From positions 1 to 10,166 of the forward strand of contig CALGIJ010000035.1 of NCBI GenBank assembly GCA_937915545.1: 10,166 bases of DNA, read 5' to 3'. The stretch is from an uncultured Desulfobacterales bacterium. Its GTDB lineage: Bacteria; Desulfobacterota; Desulfobulbia; Desulfobulbales; Desulfocapsaceae. The position numbers and the translations under genes are program-made. Shown here one piece after another: positions 4,907 to 10,166 of this stretch. Each line of letters opens with the position of its first letter. Positions within the stretch are counted from its first letter, which is position 1. Below the pieces are notes generated by a model that made no database searches, was not told the DNA's origin, and was given only the letters and a program-made list of their open reading frames with translations.

Positions 4907-7462
4907 ATGAACATAGAACATCAATTTCCAAAGGGCTTGAGCGAGAGCGAAGCGCAAAAGAACCTGCTACACCACGGCTACAATGAGCTGCCTTCCTCCA
5001 AACCGAGGAACCTCTGGGCGATCGCTCTAGGCGTGGTCCGGGAACCCATGTTCCTGCTCCTGGTGAGCTGCGGGGTACTCTACCTGCTGCTCGGCGACCT
5101 GCTGGAAGGGCTACTGCTACTGGGGTTTGTCTTCGTCATCATGGGTATAGAATTTTACCAGGAGAGAAAGACCGAAAAGGCGCTCGATGCCTTGCGGGAC
5201 CTGGCCAGCCCGAGAGCGCTCGTCCTCCGCGACGGCAGGGAACGGAGAATCGCCGGCCGGGAAGTGGTGCCCGACGACATCATCATCCTCCAGGAGGGGG
5301 ATCGAGTTCCTGCCGACGCTACAGTTCTCTCCTCCATCAGCCTGCTCGTCGATGAGTCGCTGCTGACTGGAGAGTCGGTTCCCGTGCGCAAGATCGATTG
5401 GGACAACCAGCAGGGGAAGGTCCAGCCAGGTGGCGACGACCTGCCTTTTGTCTATTCCGGCACCCTGGTGGTCCAGGGCAATGGCATGGCCTGGGTTACC
5501 GCCACCGGCATAAACACCGAGATAGGCAAGATCGGCAAGGCACTGGAAGTCGTGCCTGCCGAAGACATGAAGATGAAACGGGAAATGGGGACACTGATCA
5601 GGCGGCTCGCCATAATCGGCACCCTCCTCTGCCTGCTGGTGGTCGCCCTCTATACCCTTTCACGCGGGGATATGCTGAAAGGCTTTCTCGCCGGCCTGAC
5701 GCTCGCCATGGCCTTGCTGCCGGAAGAGTTTCCCGTGGTGCTGGCGGTGTTTCTTGCCCTCGGCGCCTGGCGCATGGCAAAGAAGAGCGTCCTGACCAGG
5801 AGGCCGGCGGCGATCGAAGCCCTCGGCTCGGCCACGGTGCTCTGCTCCGACAAGACCGGAACCCTGACCCAGAACGAAATGACAGCAACCTGGCTCTACA
5901 ACGGGGCCGAGTTTTTCTCCCTGGCCGCCAGCGGCGACTTTCCCGAGAACTTCCACGAGATTATCGAATACGGCATTCTCTCCAGCCAAACCAACCCCTT
6001 CGATCCCATGGAGAGAGCCATCCTGAGGCTCAGCGAGCGACACCTGGCCGGAACCGAGCATATCCACAGAGACTGGGAGATGTTGAAGGAATACCCGCTC
6101 TCCCGCGAGCTGCTCGCCATGTCGCGGGTCTTCAAACAGACCGGGACAGACGAAAAGATCATCGCTGTAAAAGGGGCCCCGGAAGCAATTTTCGATCTCT
6201 GCCACCTCGACGCAGGGCAACAGCACGAGTGGGCCAAGGCCGTCGAACACCTTGCCGGAAAAGGGCTGCGGGTTCTCGGCGTCGGCAAGGCCAGCGTCGG
6301 CACCTCCGACCTGCCAGAGATTCAGCATGATTTTGCCTTTCGCTTTGTCGGCCTCATCGGGCTGTCCGACCCTATTCGGCCCAATGTCCCCGAGGCAGTC
6401 GCCGAATGTCTCCGCGCTGGAGTACGGGTCATCATGATCACCGGAGATTATCCGGTTACGGCAATGAACATCGCCCGGGAAATCGGCCTGCCCAACTGCG
6501 ACACCTGCATTTCCGGCCAGGAACTGCACGACATTTCCGAGGAGGAGCTGGCCGAGAAAATTCGCCAGGTAAATGTCTTTGCGCGGGTCGTTCCAGAACA
6601 GAAACTGAAAATCGTCAACGCTCTCAAGAAAAACCGCGAGATCGTCGCCATGACCGGGGATGGGGTCAACGATGCCCCGGCGCTGAAGGCCGCCCATATC
6701 GGCATCGCCATGGGCGAAAAGGGCACCGACGTGGCAAGGGAGGCTTCGTCGCTGGTATTGATGGATGACAATTTCGCCTCGATAGTCGGCGCCATCAAGA
6801 TGGGCCGGCGCATCTGCGACAATCTTCAGAAAGCCCTTGGCTACATCTTCGCCATCCACGTCCCCATTGCCGGCCTCTCCCTGATTCCCGTATTTTTCGC
6901 CGATCTGCCGCTGATTCTCTGGCCGGTGCATATTGTCTTCCTGGAGCTGATCATCGACCCCGCCTGCTCCATCATTTTCGAGGCAGAACAAGCGGAAGCG
7001 ACGGTGATGTCCAGGCCTCCGGCAAGCATGGATGAGCCGTTTTTCGGAACACGCAAAATTTTCCTCAGCTGCATGCAAGGGGTGGGCGTCCTGCTCGTCG
7101 TCCTGGCGGTATATGGGTTTGGCTTATCTTCCGGATACGCCGAGAAGGAGGTCAGGGCCTTCTCCTTCATTACCCTGATTGCTGCCAATATCGCCGTGAT
7201 CCTCTCCAACCGATCATGGAGCAGAAATATCTTTCAGATCCTGGCCAGCCCCAATCCCACGGTGAAATGGGTGGTCGGCAGTGCGATACTTTTCCTGGCC
7301 CTGGTCCTGGAAGTCCCATTTCTCACCCAGGTCTTTCTCTTCCAGCAGGTCGATGGGCTGGAGATCGTACTCTGCGCCGCTGCAGGCGCTTCGAGCATCC
7401 TAGGATTTGAGCTGTTCAAGCTCGCCGGGAAGTTTTCCCCATCCATTTCTCGACACAGCTGA
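4907..7462 (+). CDS. P-type cation-transporting ATPase (P2-like, substrate unknown)
   Basis: The product is 851 residues, full length for a P2-type pump. In order it has: an N-terminal cation-ATPase segment (GLSESEAQKNLLHHGYNEL), actuator motif TGES (154-157), transmembrane helix 4 with PEEFP (272-276), phosphorylation motif DKTGT with Asp315, nucleotide-binding KGAPE (422-426), TGD (512-514), GDGVNDAP (584-591), and a C-terminal membrane domain of about six helices. It would couple ATP hydrolysis to ion movement across the inner membrane. The ion site differs from calcium pumps of the SERCA type: PEEFP replaces PEGLP, HVPI (651-654) stands in helix 5 where SERCA has an acidic residue, and helix 6 reads FLELIIDPACS (Glu680, Asp684). 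Substrate assignment is therefore not safe. There are no heavy-metal CPC or CxxC motifs. ATG 4907 suits the family N-terminus, but its ribosome binding site is weak and a terminator stands just upstream. Confidence 0.93.
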   Translation: MNIEHQFPKGLSESEAQKNLLHHGYNELPSSKPRNLWAIALGVVREPMFLLLVSCGVLYLLLGDLLEGLLLLGFVFVIMGIEFYQERKTEKALDALRDLASPRALVLRDGRERRIAGREVVPDDIIILQEGDRVPADATVLSSISLLVDESLLTGESVPVRKIDWDNQQGKVQPGGDDLPFVYSGTLVVQGNGMAWVTATGINTEIGKIGKALEVVPAEDMKMKREMGTLIRRLAIIGTLLCLLVVALYTLSRGDMLKGFLAGLTLAMALLPEEFPVVLAVFLALGAWRMAKKSVLTRRPAAIEALGSATVLCSDKTGTLTQNEMTATWLYNGAEFFSLAASGDFPENFHEIIEYGILSSQTNPFDPMERAILRLSERHLAGTEHIHRDWEMLKEYPLSRELLAMSRVFKQTGTDEKIIAVKGAPEAIFDLCHLDAGQQHEWAKAVEHLAGKGLRVLGVGKASVGTSDLPEIQHDFAFRFVGLIGLSDPIRPNVPEAVAECLRAGVRVIMITGDYPVTAMNIAREIGLPNCDTCISGQELHDISEEELAEKIRQVNVFARVVPEQKLKIVNALKKNREIVAMTGDGVNDAPALKAAHIGIAMGEKGTDVAREASSLVLMDDNFASIVGAIKMGRRICDNLQKALGYIFAIHVPIAGLSLIPVFFADLPLILWPVHIVFLELIIDPACSIIFEAEQAEATVMSRPPASMDEPFFGTRKIFLSCMQGVGVLLVVLAVYGFGLSSGYAEKEVRAFSFITLIAANIAVILSNRSWSRNIFQILASPNPTVKWVVGSAILFLALVLEVPFLTQVFLFQQVDGLEIVLCAAAGASSILGFELFKLAGKFSPSISRHS

Positions 7463-7604
7463 GGAGAGGATGATTGAGGAACAGAGATTTTCCCCACCAA
7501 AGATTGCTCGTCGATTCATCGGGGCACCAATCCATGTCTCGTTTTTTGTGAAGTGAGAAGTGCAGCAGACTTCGCCGGAGAACTGTAAGGGGAAGAATTA
7601 GACA

Positions 7605-7628
7605 AACGTTATCATAATTGTCAACGTT
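7605..7628 (+). promoter_or_regulatory. Dyad-symmetric operator candidate of the toxin-antitoxin pair
   Basis: AACGTT occurs at 7605-7610 and again at 7623-7628. Between them CA and TG lie in mirror positions (7613-7614 and 7619-7620), giving a 24-base dyad. It contains a -10-like CATAAT (7613-7618). No good -35 element is seen. The dyad ends 5 bases before the toxin start, where an XRE antitoxin would be expected to repress its own operon. The gap 7463-7604 holds no further feature; I found no convincing terminator for the ATPase gene there. Confidence 0.45.
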
Positions 7629-7633
7629 CTGGC

Positions 7634-7966
7634 GTGGGATACGAAATCGATTACTATAGCGACAAGGTACAGGGCGAAATTGCCGCTTTACCGAAAACCT
7701 CGCTATCACGATATCTTATACTCACCGATGGAATGATAATCTTTGGTCCCGATTTGGGCATACCGCATAACCGAGCCATGACGGGCGGCTTGTTTGACTT
7801 GCGGATCATGGGTGCGGAGGGCATAGCGAGAGTTTTTTACTGCACAGCCATTGGGCACCGAACTGTCATGCTACAGAGTTTTGTCATCAAGACCAACCGG
7901 ACGCCAAACGCAGAACTTGCGATGGCCAGACGTCGCATGAAAGAGGTGAACCATGTTACGCCATGA
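7634..7966 (+). CDS. higB: HigB-like toxin, Gp49/DUF891 family
   Basis: The product is 110 residues. The order of motifs matches the phage Gp49-like HigB group of the RelE/ParE fold: an N-terminal strand YEIDYYSDKVQGEIAALP, then GLFDLRIMG (52-60), IARVFYC (64-70), MLQSFVIKTNRTP (79-91), and a final basic helix MARRRMKE (97-104). Candidate active residues by analogy are Arg57, Arg66 and Lys86. Such toxins generally cleave mRNA on the ribosome. The only in-frame start after the TAA at 7586-7588 is GTG 7634. It fits the family N-terminus but has no ribosome binding site, so low translation or a near-leaderless transcript is likely. The stop overlaps the antitoxin start by 14 bases, in the toxin-first order typical of higBA. 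Confidence 0.85.
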   Translation: MGYEIDYYSDKVQGEIAALPKTSLSRYLILTDGMIIFGPDLGIPHNRAMTGGLFDLRIMGAEGIARVFYCTAIGHRTVMLQSFVIKTNRTPNAELAMARRRMKEVNHVTP

Positions 7967-8243
7967 ATATTTTAAGAAAAAGCTTCTTTCTGACCCAGAG
8001 GTTAAGGAGGAATACGATCGCCTTGCGCCGGAATTCACCTTGCTCGATGAACTCTTGAAGGCTCGCGAGATCTCAGGCTTATCGCAAGCGGAAATCGCAA
8101 GACGTATGGGCACCAAACCATCTGTATTGTCACGCATGCTCGCCGGGATAGCGGGCAACAAACACTCTCCATCCATCGCGACGCTCCGCAAATACGCGGA
8201 GGCCTGCGGCATGAAGCTGCAAGTACGCTTGGTGACACGTTGA
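7953..8243 (+). CDS. higA: XRE-family HigA-like antitoxin
   Basis: The product is 96 residues. The N-terminal half is helical (FKKKLLSDPEVKEEYDRLAPEF), a pattern common in antitoxins of this group. A helix-turn-helix covers about residues 43-64, with LSQAEIARRMGT, SVLSRMLAG and, further on, PSIATLRKYAEACG. It should bind the toxin and repress the shared promoter, with the dyad at 7605-7628 the likely target. AGAGGTG, five bases before ATG 7953, is a good ribosome binding site. This contrasts with the toxin start, so antitoxin should be made in excess. The 14-base overlap suggests translational coupling. Confidence 0.88.
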   Translation: MLRHEYFKKKLLSDPEVKEEYDRLAPEFTLLDELLKAREISGLSQAEIARRMGTKPSVLSRMLAGIAGNKHSPSIATLRKYAEACGMKLQVRLVTR

Positions 8244-8448
8244 AACTGATGGAAGCCTTATAGAAGTGTCGTCCTGTCAGGAAAAGCCGACATGCCGTAC
8301 CTCAGTGGTTTCGCAGGCGATCAACCTTGTCGAAGGCGGGGAACTGATTGGTAATTGATCTGATCTCAACCGAATAATTGCCAGAATCCCGATCTAATGT
8401 TGGCCTAACGGCGTCTAACCATAAGACAATCATTTAACAAAGGTCGTC

Positions 8449-8871
8449 ATGAAAAATCGATTAGTTGTAGTGTTTCTCGCCATCCTCCTCCCACTTACAG
8501 CCAACGCCAAGGACAAATGCGACGCCATGGCCGAGGCGGAGCAACATCGCATCACGCGAGAGTTTTCCAGCCAAGCCCCATCAAAGAACGATCAGCAAGC
8601 ATATCTCGCCTGGTCCAAGAACCTGCATGCCGCACTTGCCACGGCGTCCCAGCGGCATGAGGATTGCGTCCGATCCACCAGGGCGGCTTCTCGCCCGGCC
8701 AATACCGCTAAGCTGGATGAGTGCATTGCCGAGAGCAACCGCCATGCAGATGAACTCCAAGCGAAGTATCGAGGGCGAACCTTGACCGCCGAAGAGCAGG
8801 CGGCCTTGCGTGCCGAGGAAGAGCGCGTCATCGAGGAACGCATGGCCTGTACGAGAACTGGTAGAAAGTAG
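8449..8871 (+). CDS. Small secreted protein of unknown function, four cysteines
   Basis: I do not recognise the family. The 140-residue product begins with a clear signal peptide (MKNRLVVVFLAILLPLTANA, cleavage after residue 20). It is probably released to the periplasm or exported; there is no lipobox. The mature part is strongly helical and charged and holds Cys24, Cys73, Cys92 and Cys134, enough for two disulfides that could brace a helical bundle. No membrane helix follows. AAAGG seven bases before ATG 8449 is a plausible ribosome binding site. The 205-base upstream gap has AATAAT (8373-8378), with TTGGTA (8348-8353) 19 bases ahead as a weak promoter candidate. The gene stands alone between the toxin-antitoxin pair and the PEP-CTERM gene. 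Confidence 0.75.
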   Translation: MKNRLVVVFLAILLPLTANAKDKCDAMAEAEQHRITREFSSQAPSKNDQQAYLAWSKNLHAALATASQRHEDCVRSTRAASRPANTAKLDECIAESNRHADELQAKYRGRTLTAEEQAALRAEEERVIEERMACTRTGRK

Positions 8872-8987
8872 GGGTCGCTCTTGACTCTAAGCGCTGCAGC
8901 AGGTCAAACAGGCGGCCAGTGTCGGCCATCATCGCGTGACCATGCGCATTTCCAGGTTGGCGACATTTTCGTCCGAATATCCGGAAA

Positions 8988-9000
8988 ACAATGATATTGT
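8988..9000. promoter_or_regulatory. Palindrome upstream of the sigma-54 promoter (possible activator site)
   Basis: ACAATGATATTGT is a perfect 5-bp inverted repeat around GAT. It lies about 85 bases before the -24 element at 9082, a distance usual for enhancer-binding activators of sigma-54 promoters. No second identical copy is present. The rest of 8872-9081 shows no gene. That an activator binds here is inference. Confidence 0.3.
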
Positions 9001-9081
9001 GACTCTGTCAACCTTGAACAACTGCACGACAAGAAGCTGGAATGATATGTTTTAACAAAAGCATCTCTCCATTGAGTTAGG

Positions 9082-9098
9082 TTGGCATTTTTTTTGCT
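9082..9098 (+). promoter_or_regulatory. Sigma-54 (RpoN) promoter of the PEP-CTERM gene
   Basis: TTGGCA (9082-9087) and TTGCT (9094-9098) match the -24 and -12 elements. Exactly 10 bases lie between the invariant GG (9084-9085) and GC (9096-9097); the spacer is a run of T. Transcription should start near 9109, leaving a leader of about 45 bases. PEP-CTERM genes in other bacteria are known to be controlled by RpoN with the PrsK/PrsR two-component system; those genes are not in this window. Confidence 0.8.
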
Positions 9099-9153
9099 TG
9101 GCAGCCGCAGTGCGGGGCTTGACCACAACTTTCCAACTGGGAGAAAAGACAAA

Positions 9154-9777
9154 ATGAAAACAGCATCTTTGATCTGTGGCTGTGTAGTATTTTTAACGAG
9201 CACTGCCTACGCTGGTCCCATTTATTTCGAAGATAATTTCGATAATGAACACGGGGGATTGGGCGCTCTAAACTATACTGGGTTCTCCAAATGGACTGTC
9301 AGTGATGGCACCGTCGATCTTATAGGCAATGGGTATTTTGATTTCCAACCTGGCAATGGCCTCTATCTTGATATGGATGGCTCCACAAACAATGCTGGTA
9401 AAATTACGACTTCGTTCTATCTGGATGCCGGAAACTACCTGCTTGATTTTAAATTTGCCGGAAACCTGAGGAACAATGGCTACGATTCTATGACCATCAG
9501 CCTGGGGAGTTTTATCAATACCACCCTGACGGCAGGCCAATCCACGCCATTCACCTCATTTTACTCGACATTTCCTACGGTTGGGGCATTCACTGTGGCA
9601 ACAGCTGGCTCGTATGAGCTAAGCTTCGAAGGTTTAGGACGAGATAACCAGGGACTCCTTCTTGATAGTGTCAGAGTCGAAAGGACAGACCCGGTTCCGG
9701 AACCAGCCACCATGCTCCTCTTCGGCACCGGCCTTGCAGGCCTCGCTGCAGCACGCAGGAGAAAGAAAACCTGCTGA
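9154..9777 (+). CDS. PEP-CTERM sorting-domain protein (exosortase substrate)
   Basis: The product is 207 residues. Residues 1-20 are a signal peptide ending AYA. Residues 21-178 are Gly/Asn/Thr/Phe-rich with alternating strands, suggesting a beta-sandwich (jelly-roll-like) domain that could bind sugar; this is inference. The C-terminus is a textbook PEP-CTERM tail: VPEP (181-184), a hydrophobic segment MLLFGTGLAGLAAA, then RRRKK. Exosortase (EpsH/XrtA type) processes such tails after export, and the proteins are linked to exopolysaccharide and floc or biofilm matrix. ATG 9154 is chosen because the signal peptide starts there. GGGAG lies 10 bases upstream, and the sigma-54 start site would fall inside any longer frame. 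Base composition is lower in GC than in the left half of the window. A terminator follows closely. Confidence 0.93.
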   Translation: MKTASLICGCVVFLTSTAYAGPIYFEDNFDNEHGGLGALNYTGFSKWTVSDGTVDLIGNGYFDFQPGNGLYLDMDGSTNNAGKITTSFYLDAGNYLLDFKFAGNLRNNGYDSMTISLGSFINTTLTAGQSTPFTSFYSTFPTVGAFTVATAGSYELSFEGLGRDNQGLLLDSVRVERTDPVPEPATMLLFGTGLAGLAAARRRKKTC

Positions 9778-9807
9778 TGGACCTTCTCCCAAAATGATGC
9801 GTAACCG

Positions 9808-9846
9808 AAGGCAGAGTCATTCAATTGATTCTGCCTTTTTCTTTTT
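9808..9846 (+). terminator. Rho-independent terminator of the PEP-CTERM gene
   Basis: AAGGCAGA (9808-9815) pairs with TCTGCCTT (9830-9837). The stem continues inward with GTCA/TGAT (one G-U pair) to a six-base loop. Two runs of five T separated by one C follow (9836-9846). It lies 30 bases after the stop codon. Confidence 0.88.
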
Positions 9847-9925
9847 CGTCGCCTCCCGAGAAGAGCAAAGTGATGGAGAAGGTTACAAAGAAGCGATCCA
9901 CCGTCTTCGAGTGCCCGTGACGGTA

Positions 9926-9973
9926 AAAAAGGCTGGCAAAGGTTCATTGTAAAACCTTGTTACCAGCCTTTTT
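9926..9973. terminator. Bidirectional terminator without an assigned gene
   Basis: AAAAAGGCTGG (9926-9936) pairs perfectly over 11 bp with CCAGCCTTTTT (9963-9973). An inner stem joins CAAAGGTT to AACCTTG with one bulge. A-run and T-run make it work in either direction. No gene ends just before it on the plus strand, so it may serve a leftward gene from beyond the right edge, back up the previous terminator, or end a small RNA. Confidence 0.75.
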
Positions 9974-9977
9974 CTTT

Positions 9978-10166
9978 CTCAATGGCAGGGAAGAGAGGAT
10001 TTATACCTCCGCCCAGCGCCCCTGATGACACCAAAGAGTCTCCGCCGACGAATCGGGAAACCAATCCCGGTCTCGCTTCTCTCCGTGATCGAACCTACCG
10101 AACTTCACCGGTTATCGACCCCACCACCTTCACCCTATCGTCTCCATAGCTAGAAACGTCGATTAT
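9978..10166. other. Right-end region without a supported gene
   Basis: No plausible coding frame begins here. A small hairpin, CGGGA/TCCCG (10054-10069), is present. On the minus strand 23 codons are open from the edge to a TAG at 10097-10095. This could be the tail of a leftward gene ending before the bidirectional terminator, but it is too short to call. Confidence 0.4.

Noticed and set aside
7463..7560. Terminator after the ATPase gene
   Set aside because: GATTG/CAATC with a small inner stem is followed by a T-run only after a gap of about ten bases; pairing is too weak to call.
8400..8440. Integron attC-like cores (GCCTAAC, GTCTAAC, ATTTAAC)
   Set aside because: They fit RYYYAAC, but no GTTRRRY partner and no long imperfect hairpin were found around them, so a cassette site is not supported.
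8904..9000. Possible insertion-sequence end or degraded transposase frame
   Set aside because: Some repeated-looking motifs lie here, but no matching terminal inverted repeat, target duplication or transposase motif could be seen.
10008..10018. TATAAA-like -10 on the minus strand near the right end
   Set aside because: There is no acceptable -35 and no gene downstream on that strand within the window.

Overview
The window looks like a chromosomal segment of a Gram-negative anaerobe of the Desulfuromonadales/Geobacterales type (former Deltaproteobacteria). This is inferred from a DUF3373-type outer-membrane barrel protein, a multi-PAS histidine kinase, a short DksA/TraR-like protein next to a GluQ-type tRNA-modifying synthetase, and a PEP-CTERM protein behind a sigma-54 promoter. 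No rRNA, tRNA or CRISPR array was seen.

Left part (1-3000), GC-rich. A PAS-PAS-PAS histidine kinase runs leftward and leaves the window just after its phospho-acceptor histidine. It is divergent from a short DksA/TraR-family zinc-finger gene, which is followed on the same strand by gluQ (glutamyl-queuosine tRNA-Asp synthetase). The dksA-gluQ neighbourhood known from gamma-proteobacteria thus appears here with a short DksA relative. The divergent region holds a palindrome overlapping a possible kinase promoter. It also holds three CCATGG-cored elements that can form alternative hairpins in the leader of the DksA-like gene.

Middle part (3000-7462). A signal-peptide-bearing, methionine-rich outer-membrane barrel protein (DUF3373 type) has its own promoter candidate and structured leader. 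A strong intrinsic terminator follows it. Only 16 bases after the terminator's T-run, a P2-like cation ATPase gene begins; its ion-site motifs differ from those of calcium pumps of the SERCA type.

Right part (7463-10166), visibly more AT-rich and patchy, resembles accessory DNA. It holds a HigB/Gp49-like toxin and XRE antitoxin pair in toxin-first order, a small secreted four-cysteine protein of unknown function, and a PEP-CTERM protein. The last has a near-consensus sigma-54 promoter, which fits known PrsK/PrsR-RpoN control of PEP-CTERM genes. Two terminators follow; the second is symmetric and has no gene assigned to it. The final 190 bases carry no supported gene.

The most rewarding observations are the sigma-54-driven PEP-CTERM gene, the alternative CCATGG hairpins before the DksA-like gene, the terminator placed against the ATPase start, and the unusual ion-binding motifs of that ATPase.
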